A DNA stretch of 64,000 bases from Achromobacter anxifer (GTDB taxonomy: Bacteria; Pseudomonadota; Gammaproteobacteria; Burkholderiales; Burkholderiaceae_B), in NCBI RefSeq assembly GCF_903652925.1, contig NZ_CAHLAR010000002.1:620001-684000 (forward strand). Reading direction: 5' to 3'. Each line of letters opens with the position of its first letter. Position 1 is the first letter of the stretch. Under the pieces are notes generated by a model. That model saw only the letters and a list, made by a program, of their open reading frames with translations. It was not told the DNA's origin and ran no database searches. Positions 7,758 through 14,342 of the stretch are shown in pieces. The position numbers and the translations under genes are program-made.

Positions 7758-8777
7758 TCAGGCCAGCTTGCCGACGGCCTGCTCCAGCAGGGTCCAGGCC
7801 TCGTTGCCGAAGCGGCCCTGCCATTCCTTGTAGAAGCCGGCGGCGCGCAATTGCTCGCGGAAGCTGTCGGCGGACGGCTGGTTGAACAGCAGGCCCTTAC
7901 CCTCCAGGTCGGACTGCACCGAGGCGTTGAGCTTCTTGATGTCCTCGCGCTGGGCCAGGCCGGCCTCGTTGATGCCGCGCGCCACGATAGTCTTCAGGTC
8001 CTGCGGCAGGCCTTCCCACATGCGGCCGTTGGCGATGAACCAGTAGCCGTCCCAGATGTGGTTGGTGAGCGAGCAGTACTTTTGCACTTCGTACAGCTTG
8101 GCGACCTGGATGATGGGCAGGGGGTTTTCCTGCGCGTCCACCACCTTGGTCTGCAGCGAGGAATAGACCTCGCTGAACTGCAGGCTGGCGGGCGCGGCGC
8201 CCAGGCCCTTGAACATCGAGATCGGCAACGAACTGACCGGCACGCGGATCTTCAGGCCGTCCATGTCGGCGGCGGACTTGACCGGCGCCTTGCTGCTGGT
8301 GGTCTGGCGAAAACCGTTGTCCCACATTTTCTCGAAGGCATAGAGGCGGCGCTGCGCGATGGCGGCGCGCACGTGGGCGCCGAGCGCGCCGTCCATGGCG
8401 CTCCAGACCTGGCCATAGTCCTTGAAGGCGAAGCCCACGGCGTTGATCGCCGCCACCGGCACCAGCGTCGCGATGACCAGGGCGGACGGCGTGAAGAAGT
8501 CGATGCCGCCCGAACGCACCTGGGCCAGCATGTCGGTGTCCCCGCCCAGCTGGTTGTTCGGGAAGATCTTGATGTCCACTCGGCCGTTGCTTTCCTTGAG
8601 GATGCGTTCGGCGGCCTCTTGCGCGCGGATGTTCAGCGGATGCGTGACCGGCAGGTTGTTGCCGTACTTGAGCGTGTAGTCGGCCGCGCGGGCGATCAGC
8701 GGAAAACCGGAGGCCAGGGCGACGGCGGGGACCGCGCAAAGGCGGCGCAGGGCACTGCGGCGTGTCAGCAGCTTCAT
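7758..8777 (-). CDS. TRAP transporter substrate-binding protein, DctP family
   Basis: A 339-residue periplasmic receptor. The N-terminus MKLLTRRSALRRLCAVPAVA has a twin-arginine-like region before the hydrophobic stretch, with likely cleavage at ARA-ADY. The mature part shows DctP patterns: YGNNLPVTHPLNIRAQEAAE, NGRVDIKIFPNNQLGG, LKIRVPVSSLP and FSEVYSSLQTKVVDAQENPL. The ATG at 8777 is preceded by GGAGA; another ATG four codons earlier has no such site. It is the first gene of the operon leading through the fused permease, VOC protein, RuBisCO-like protein and kinase, and it faces the LacI-type regulator across 112 bp. Ligand is inferred to be the sugar acid used by that pathway. Confidence 0.94.
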   Translation of the reverse strand: MKLLTRRSALRRLCAVPAVALASGFPLIARAADYTLKYGNNLPVTHPLNIRAQEAAERILKESNGRVDIKIFPNNQLGGDTDMLAQVRSGGIDFFTPSALVIATLVPVAAINAVGFAFKDYGQVWSAMDGALGAHVRAAIAQRRLYAFEKMWDNGFRQTTSSKAPVKSAADMDGLKIRVPVSSLPISMFKGLGAAPASLQFSEVYSSLQTKVVDAQENPLPIIQVAKLYEVQKYCSLTNHIWDGYWFIANGRMWEGLPQDLKTIVARGINEAGLAQREDIKKLNASVQSDLEGKGLLFNQPSADSFREQLRAAGFYKEWQGRFGNEAWTLLEQAVGKLA

Positions 8778-8797
8778 GGTTGTCTCCATAATCTTGG

Positions 8798-8816
8798 TTT
8801 TGATGTATTTTGATGT
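8798..8816. promoter_or_regulatory. Direct repeats TTTTGATGT, candidate regulator binding sites
   Basis: TTTTGATGT occurs at 8798-8806 and again at 8808-8816, a 10-bp period that would place both on one face of the helix. A third copy lies at 8898-8906, and the longer ATTTTGATGTG is identical at 8807-8817 and 8897-8907. The sites lie between the receptor gene start (8777) and the start of the LacI-type gene (8890), with the third inside its first codons. They do not match the usual LacI palindrome. Confidence 0.4.
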
Positions 8817-8889
8817 GCCACAACAGCGCCAGTACCATGCGGCAGACTGGACAATAGTGAATCGGCGCTATCATCGTCAAACCTGATTA

Positions 8890-9951
8890 ATGATGGATTT
8901 TGATGTGAATCGGACTCCGCCCGAACGCAAGCTGGCGCGCCTGGCCGATGTGGCCGAGCGCGCCGGGGTCTCCACCGCCACGGCCGATCGCGTGCTCAAC
9001 CGCCGGCCGGGCGTGCGCGCCAGTACCGCCCAGAAGGTCTTCAAGGCGGCCATCGAACTGGACTATCTGCCGGAACAGGAGGTCCGCGCGGCGGCCGCGC
9101 CCGAGCCGCTGCGCCTGGTGTTCCTGCTGCCGCGCGGGAGCAACCGCTACCTGCGCATGCTGGGCGACACCGTCAGCTATGCGCAGGAGCACTTCACGCC
9201 GCTCAACGCCCGCTGCCAGGTCGAGTACGTGGAGAGCTTCAACCCGGACGCGCTGGCGCAAGCGCTGATCAAGCATGGCAGGCGCGCGGATGGCATCGCG
9301 TTCATGGCGCTGGAGCACCCGGCGGTGCGCGAGGCCGTGAACCTGCTGGCGCAGCAGGGCGTGCCGGCGGTGACGCTGATCTCCGACCTGGCCAACAGCG
9401 CCCGCGCGGCCTATGTGGGCCTGGACAACCGCGCGGCCGGACGCACGGCGGGCTACCTGATCGCCCGCTTCATCGGCTCTCGCGCGGCGCACGTGGCGCT
9501 GATCGCCGGCTCGCGCCACTACCGCGCCCACGAAGAGCGCGAAGGGGGCTTCCTGCAGCTGTACGCCGAGCAGTTCCAGGCCATGCAGGTGGTGGACCTG
9601 CGCGAAGGCTACGACGACGCGCAAAGAAACTACGAACAGACGCGCCAGCTGCTGGAGCAGTATCCGCAGCTGGCCGGCATCTACAACATCGGCGGCGCGT
9701 CCGACGGCGTGGCGCGGGCGCTGAAGGAGGCCGGACAGCAACACCGGGTGGTCTTCATCGGCCACGGCCTCACGCCCGATACCCGCGCCTTGCTGATAGA
9801 CGGCACCATGGATGCGGTCATCACGCAAAGCCCGATGGAAGCGCTGATGAGCTGCGTGCGTATCTTCTGCAACCTGCGCGACAAGCGCAGCCCCATGAAC
9901 GGCGTGGAACTTGCGCGCAGCCAGGTGATCTTCCGCGAAAACCTTCCCTAG
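8890..9951 (+). CDS. LacI family transcriptional regulator
   Basis: A 353-residue repressor-type protein. The helix-turn-helix and hinge are clear at about residues 15-65: RLADVAERAGVSTATADRVL, then NRRPGVRASTAQKVFKAAIE. The rest is a periplasmic-binding-protein-like ligand domain with DGIAFMALEHPAVREAVN, AYVGLDNRAAGRTAGYLIAR and GIYNIGGASDGVARALKEAG. It is divergent from the TRAP/RuBisCO-like operon and probably represses it until a sugar acid binds. The start is uncertain: two ATGs lie in tandem at 8890 and 8893 without a good Shine-Dalgarno sequence, and a GTG at 8905 is possible. That last start would free the third TTTTGATGT copy to act as an operator. Confidence 0.93.
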   Translation: MMDFDVNRTPPERKLARLADVAERAGVSTATADRVLNRRPGVRASTAQKVFKAAIELDYLPEQEVRAAAAPEPLRLVFLLPRGSNRYLRMLGDTVSYAQEHFTPLNARCQVEYVESFNPDALAQALIKHGRRADGIAFMALEHPAVREAVNLLAQQGVPAVTLISDLANSARAAYVGLDNRAAGRTAGYLIARFIGSRAAHVALIAGSRHYRAHEEREGGFLQLYAEQFQAMQVVDLREGYDDAQRNYEQTRQLLEQYPQLAGIYNIGGASDGVARALKEAGQQHRVVFIGHGLTPDTRALLIDGTMDAVITQSPMEALMSCVRIFCNLRDKRSPMNGVELARSQVIFRENLP

Positions 9952-9958
9952 GCGCGGC

Positions 9959-11218
9959 TCAAGCGGCGGCCTGCTCGATGATCTGCCGCGCCACGTCGGA
10001 CAAGGACAGTCCGGCCTCCATGGCGGCGCGCTGCAGGCGTTCATGCGCCGCCTGCTCCGTCAGCCCGTGGCGGCTGATCAGGATCAGCTTGGCGCGGTCG
10101 ACGCGCCTGGCTTCATCCAGCGCGCCGCGCGCGGCGGCCAGGGCCTCATCGGCGCGCTGCATGCGCAGCGCCTGTTCGCGCATCATGTCGAGGATGGAGC
10201 GTTCGAGCTCATCGCCCGCGCCGTCCGCCGGAGGCTGGTCCACGACGCGTCCCTGCACGCTGTACACCATGCTGGGCAGGCGGCCGCTGGCATGCTCGGC
10301 ATGGCGGCTCAGCAACAGGCGGCGGTCGTGCAGTTCCTGGCGGGCATCGGCGATGCGCTGCGCGCAAGCCTGCGCCAGCGCCTGGGCCAGCAGGCTTTCC
10401 AGGCCGCGCATGGCGTCGATGCGGGCGGTGCACAGCTGGAACCAGATCTCGGCCAGCCCCGCATCCAGCGGCTGGCCGGCAGACGTGCGTTGCGCCATCG
10501 CGCGCATGCGCCGCATTTCCTCGGCTTGCTGCTGGATCTGCTGCCAGGCTTGCCGCGCCGCGGGTTCCGCGTACTGGGCGAAGATGCCGAAGCTGCGCTC
10601 CTGGCTGGCGGCCAAGCCCAACATGCGTACCTTCTGCGCGTCGGTGAAGCTGCCGGCGGTGTAGCCCATGACGCCGCAGGCGCGTTCCTGGCCGCTCAGT
10701 TCCTTGCCTTGCATGAAATTCAGCAGTGCCACCAGGTGGCGGGTGACGTCCGGGTCCAGCGCGGCGTCCGCCGCTTCGAAGACCACGGCGAGCAGGCTGC
10801 CGATGGCCTGGGTGAAGCGCGCGTCGGCGTCGGCCGCCGGCACGCGCAGGTCTCGCACCTGCCGCCGCAGCCCGGCCAGTTCATCAAGCCGGAACAGGGA
10901 ATGGGCGATGCTGTTGAGCAGCCGGGCGCGGGCGCGGCCGGCTGCGGGATCGGCCGCCAGCCCGTCCAGCATCCGCCGGACCTCGGCTTCGAGCGTCAGG
11001 GCCTCGTGGCTCAAGTCTGCCAGCGCGGGCCGCATGCGCGCGTCGCCGCTGCAAAGGCAGAGATTGGAGTAGCCGCGCTCCTTCTGCAGCGCGTGCGCCA
11101 GTGCGCCGATGCGCACGACCAGGTCGCAGCTGCGCGCCAGGGTTTCCAGGTCCTGGAGTTCGCTGCGCCGCGCGGCGAGCAGGAAACGCAGCGGCGGCGG
11201 CATGTGGCGTTCGGTCAT
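9959..11218 (-). CDS. nasR: Nitrate/nitrite-responsive antiterminator, NIT-ANTAR (NasR-like)
   Basis: A 419-residue cytoplasmic regulator. The NIT sensor domain covers about residues 30-290: LAHALQKERGYSNLCL is the NIT signature, with later parts SLLAVVFEAADAALDPDVTR and LLNFMQGKELSGQERACGVM. The C-terminal ANTAR domain (about 350-415) reads ARGALDEARRVDRAKLILIS, then GLTEQAAHERLQRAAMEAGL. In Klebsiella, NasR binds nitrate or nitrite and stops attenuation in the nas leader RNA. Here the gene is the last of the nirB cluster, and an attenuator-like hairpin precedes nirB, so the same mechanism is likely. Symbol given by domain order and context; not proved orthologous. Confidence 0.85.
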   Translation of the reverse strand: MTERHMPPPLRFLLAARRSELQDLETLARSCDLVVRIGALAHALQKERGYSNLCLCSGDARMRPALADLSHEALTLEAEVRRMLDGLAADPAAGRARARLLNSIAHSLFRLDELAGLRRQVRDLRVPAADADARFTQAIGSLLAVVFEAADAALDPDVTRHLVALLNFMQGKELSGQERACGVMGYTAGSFTDAQKVRMLGLAASQERSFGIFAQYAEPAARQAWQQIQQQAEEMRRMRAMAQRTSAGQPLDAGLAEIWFQLCTARIDAMRGLESLLAQALAQACAQRIADARQELHDRRLLLSRHAEHASGRLPSMVYSVQGRVVDQPPADGAGDELERSILDMMREQALRMQRADEALAAARGALDEARRVDRAKLILISRHGLTEQAAHERLQRAAMEAGLSLSDVARQIIEQAAA

Positions 11219-11269
11219 GGGATCGGTTCTCGGCGGGACAGGGTTCAGGCGCTGCGGCGCAGGTCGGCG

Positions 11270-11377
11270 TCATGCAAGCCTGCGGGCGCGCGCATCCGGC
11301 GGGCTCGCGGACAATGTTCCAGGACCCGCGCCGATCAACCATACGGCAGGGTCCGTGGTGTGCGTCCTTGTGTTCAT
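11270..11377 (-). pseudogene. Remnant of a cobA-like uroporphyrinogen-III C-methyltransferase
   Basis: An ATG at 11377 overlaps the stop of the kinase gene as ATGA, the pattern of a coupled operon gene. The frame reads PAVWLIGAGPG at residues 10-20, matching the N-terminal SAM-binding motif VWLVGAGPG of CobA/SUMT enzymes, but a stop follows after only 35 residues. The expected DP-LLTL-AA continuation is absent. In another frame the sequence continues to a stop at 11245-11247, ending LHDADLRRSA, which could be the old C-terminus. I infer a gene gutted by an internal out-of-frame deletion. cobA often sits with nirBD because nitrite reductase needs siroheme. The match is short, so confidence is moderate. 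Confidence 0.55.
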
Positions 11378-13122
11378 GGATAGAGGGCCACCGCTGCAAG
11401 CGCGATGGCGAGGATCAGGCTCAAGCCCTTCCAGAAGGCCAGGGGGTTGCGGTCCAGCAGCGGCAGCCGTTCGCCGCCATGGAAGCTGTCTTCGGGATGG
11501 CGCAGCGCGTGAGTGAATTCGGACAATTCGGACGTGCGCGAGCGCGGGTCGGGGTGTAGAGCCCGGCTGAGCACGCCGTCGATCCAGGCGGGGTATTCGC
11601 TGTCGGGCTCCCGTACCGGCGCGTAGCGCAGGCGCAGCTGCGCGGCGCGGCTGCGGGCGCGGGCCGCGTCGGGCCCATAGGGCAGGCGGCCGGACAGCAT
11701 CTGGTAGAGCATCGCGGCCAGCGAATAGAGGTCGGAGCGCGGCGTGCCGGGTTCGCCCAGGAAGTACTCGGGCGCCGCGTACTGGGCGGTGCCCAGCATG
11801 GGCTGGGCGCCACCGCCGTCCAGCGCCATTTCCTCGATGCCGGCGGCCTTGGCCGAGCCCAGGTCGATGATCCTGGCGGCGCCGTCCGCGGCTATCAGGA
11901 TGTTGTCGGGCCGCAGGTCCTGGTGCACCAGCTCCAGCCGGTGCAGGGCCTGCAGGCCGCGCGCGATCTGTTCGACCAGCGCGATGGCGGATGTCAGCGC
12001 AGGCCTGGGGTTGGCCGCCATCCATTGCGTCAGGGTCTGGCCTTCGAGGTACTCGCTGACGGTGTACAGATAGCGGCGTGGGCCCTTGCGGGGCCAGGCG
12101 CGCAGCACGTGGCGGCTGGCGATGCGGCGCGCGATCCATTCCTCGGTCAACAGGCGCTCCAGATAGGCCGGATCGTGCCGCAGGTCCAGCGAGGGGATCT
12201 TGATGACGGCCTGTCCGCCGTCCGCCAGGTCGCGCGCCAGGTAGACATGGCTGCGGCTGCTGGCATGCAGTTCGTCCAGGATGAGAAAGCCCTCGAACTC
12301 CTGGCCAGCGGCCAGCAGCGGAGGACAGGGCAGGTCCAGGCCGTAGCGGCCCAGTTCGCTGGCCAGGCGGCCGGGCAGGGCGTCGATGCGCACGATCTGC
12401 ACGGTGAGGTTGTCGGCGCTGCCGCGCGCGTAGGCCAATGCCGCCAGCGCGCGCGCCGCCGCGTCGAGTTCGGCGGGATGCGCCGCCACGGCGTCGGCGA
12501 TGTCCTGCGGGCCGATGTGCTCGTGGACGCCGTCGGTTGTCAGCAGGAAGACATCGCCTTGCTCCAGGGGCTGGGTGTGATAGTCGATCTCCAGACGGGG
12601 CGCGAGGCCCAGGGCGCGACTCAGGCAGCTCTTGCCGCGCGCGACCCAGACGCGGTGGTCCTCGGTCAGCTGCTCCACGGCGCCTTGGCGCAGGCGGTAG
12701 ATGCGGGCGTCGCCCACGTGCAGGATGTGCGCCGTGGCGGACTTCAGCACCATGACCGTCATGGCGCACAAATAGCCGTGGTCCCGGTCCGGATCCTGGC
12801 GCCGGCGGGTCTGGGCGTGCAGCCAGGCGTTGGCCGCGCCCAGCACCTTCTGCGCCGACTTCTTCACCGACCAGGTTTCCGGCGTGCAGTAATAATCTTC
12901 CAGGAAGCTTGCGACCGCGGTTTCGCTGGCGATGCGGCTGACGTCGCTGCTGCTGATGCCGTCGGCCAGCGCGACCGCGATGCCCTTGGCGCCCAGCATG
13001 GGCTCGCCCGGCAGGCACAGGCCGTGGAAGTCCTGGTTGACGGACTTCCTGCCGGCCTCGCTATGCTGGCCCACCGCGACCTGCAGGCAGGCCGCGCGCT
13101 CGTCGCGGAAGTGGCGCTCCAT
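11374..13122 (-). CDS. PP2C phosphatase - Ser/Thr protein kinase fusion with C-terminal membrane anchor
   Basis: A 582-residue bifunctional protein. Residues 1 to about 245 are a PP2C phosphatase: GRKSVNQDFHG, VALADGISSSDVS, HILHVGDARIYRL and LLTTDGVHEHI with metal-binding aspartates, then GSADNLTVQIVRI. Residues about 270-545 are a Hanks-type kinase: AVIKIPSL (ATP lysine), HQDLRPDNILI (catalytic loop), DLGSAKA in place of DFG, and GTAQYAAPEYFLGEPGTPRS. The glutamine replaces the usual arginine of HRD, and the glycine-rich loop is weak. A single helix (SLILAIALAAVAL) ends the protein. Such fusions recur beside nirBD in Proteobacteria. Its target is unknown; the neighbouring channel or regulator is a guess. 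It is in the nir operon, 12 bp after the channel gene. Confidence 0.9.
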   Translation of the reverse strand: MERHFRDERAACLQVAVGQHSEAGRKSVNQDFHGLCLPGEPMLGAKGIAVALADGISSSDVSRIASETAVASFLEDYYCTPETWSVKKSAQKVLGAANAWLHAQTRRRQDPDRDHGYLCAMTVMVLKSATAHILHVGDARIYRLRQGAVEQLTEDHRVWVARGKSCLSRALGLAPRLEIDYHTQPLEQGDVFLLTTDGVHEHIGPQDIADAVAAHPAELDAAARALAALAYARGSADNLTVQIVRIDALPGRLASELGRYGLDLPCPPLLAAGQEFEGFLILDELHASSRSHVYLARDLADGGQAVIKIPSLDLRHDPAYLERLLTEEWIARRIASRHVLRAWPRKGPRRYLYTVSEYLEGQTLTQWMAANPRPALTSAIALVEQIARGLQALHRLELVHQDLRPDNILIAADGAARIIDLGSAKAAGIEEMALDGGGAQPMLGTAQYAAPEYFLGEPGTPRSDLYSLAAMLYQMLSGRLPYGPDAARARSRAAQLRLRYAPVREPDSEYPAWIDGVLSRALHPDPRSRTSELSEFTHALRHPEDSFHGGERLPLLDRNPLAFWKGLSLILAIALAAVALYP

Positions 13123-13134
13123 GGCGGGCGGATC

Positions 13135-13947
13135 TCAGTTGAAGCTGCGCTTGGGCGCGGTCTTCATGTGCGTGGTGTAGAGCGTCAGGCCGGTCAGCGA
13201 CAGTCCGCCGATCAGGTTGCCCAGCACCACCGGGATCTCGTTCCAGATCATGTAGTCCATGATCGAGAAGTTGCCGCCCAGTATCAGCGCGGACGGGAAC
13301 AGGAACATGTTCACGACCGAATGCTCGAAGCCCATCGCGAAGAACAGCATGATGGGCATCCACATGGCGATCACTTTGCCGCTGACGGTGGTGGAGATCA
13401 TGGCGCCGACCACGCCCAGCGATACCATCCAGTTGCACAGCACGCCGCGTACGAAGATCGTCAGCATGCCGCCCGCGCCGTATTCCTTGTAGCCCAGGGT
13501 CCGGTTCTCGCCGATGTGCGAGATGACTTCGCCGACTTTGCTGGGCGGAGTCGAGAAGCCGTAGGTGAACACGATGGCCATCAGGAAGGCCACCGTCAGC
13601 GCGCCGAGGAAGTTGCCCACGAACACCACGCCCCAGTGCCGCAGCACGCCCTTGAGCGTGACGCCGGGGCGCCGGTCCATCAGCGCCAGCGGGGTCAGCA
13701 CGAATACGCCCGTCAGCAGGTCGAAGCCCATCAGGTAAAGAATGCAGAAGCCCACGGGAAAAAGCGCGGCGCCCAGGATGGGCGATCCGGTCTGCACGGA
13801 AACGGTGACGGCGAACACGGCGGCCAGCGCCAGGATGGCCCCGGCCATGTAGGCGCGGATGAGCGCGTCACGGGTGGCCATGTAGATCTTGGATTCGCCG
13901 GCATCCACCATCTTGGTGACGAATTCGGCAGGGACGATGTAGGACAT
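13135..13947 (-). CDS. Formate/nitrite transporter (FNT) family channel
   Basis: A 270-residue pentameric-type channel protein with six predicted helices. Family hallmarks are LFPVGFCILYLMGFDLLTG (helix 2-3 region), GVLCNWMVSLGV (broken helix) and MGFEHSVVNMFLFP, which contains the central histidine of FNT channels. The ATG at 13947 is preceded by AGGAAGT; an upstream in-frame codon would extend into nirD. Placement between nirD and the phosphatase-kinase gene suggests it imports nitrite for NirBD, or exports excess nitrite. The family also moves formate, but the operon makes nitrite the more likely substrate. The product resembles NirC in role; I leave the symbol blank because the subfamily cannot be decided by eye. 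Confidence 0.92.
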   Translation of the reverse strand: MSYIVPAEFVTKMVDAGESKIYMATRDALIRAYMAGAILALAAVFAVTVSVQTGSPILGAALFPVGFCILYLMGFDLLTGVFVLTPLALMDRRPGVTLKGVLRHWGVVFVGNFLGALTVAFLMAIVFTYGFSTPPSKVGEVISHIGENRTLGYKEYGAGGMLTIFVRGVLCNWMVSLGVVGAMISTTVSGKVIAMWMPIMLFFAMGFEHSVVNMFLFPSALILGGNFSIMDYMIWNEIPVVLGNLIGGLSLTGLTLYTTHMKTAPKRSFN

Positions 13948-13991
13948 GATGACTTCCTGGGTCGGGAGGGATCGGGGGCGGGGAGGGGACC

Positions 13992-14342
13992 TCAGCGGAT
14001 CTCCACCGCGTCGGCATTGAGCCGCGCGCGCCATGCGCGCAGCCGCTGGTCGGGGTATTGCACGCAGGTCCCGTCGGATAGGCGGAAGTGCTGCTTGTAG
14101 AGCGGCGAGGCGACCACCAGCTCGCCGCCCAGGTGGCCGACGATGCCGCGGCCGATGACGTTGGCGCCGGAGCGCGGGTCGCGGTTGTCGACGGCGTATA
14201 CCTCGCCGCCCGCGGCCCGAGGCACGTAGAAAAGCGCGATCTGCTGGCCGTCGACCAGCACCACCACGCCGGAATTGGGCACCAGGTCCTCGCGGCGGCA
14301 GACGGGCCGCCAGGCCTGCGGTTCATGGGCTCGGGCGTTCAT
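13992..14342 (-). CDS. nirD: Assimilatory nitrite reductase small subunit
   Basis: A 116-residue Rieske-fold subunit that partners NirB to reduce nitrite to ammonium with NAD(P)H. Seen motifs are WRPVCRREDLVPNSGVVVLV at the start, YAVDNRDPRSGANVIGRGIV in the middle and SPLYKQHFRLSDGTCVQYPD near the end. As in other NirD proteins the fold lacks the Cys/His ligands of a true Rieske cluster. The start overlaps the nirB stop by one base (TGATG), so the two subunits are translationally coupled and made together. Length agrees with the family. Confidence 0.95.
   Translation of the reverse strand: MNARAHEPQAWRPVCRREDLVPNSGVVVLVDGQQIALFYVPRAAGGEVYAVDNRDPRSGANVIGRGIVGHLGGELVVASPLYKQHFRLSDGTCVQYPDQRLRAWRARLNADAVEIR

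Noticed and set aside
6066-8813. A 915-codon open frame on the plus strand opposite the TRAP genes
   Set aside because: It mirrors the real genes codon by codon and is made of low-complexity Arg/His/Gln/Gly stretches. It is a product of GC-rich third positions in the minus-strand genes.
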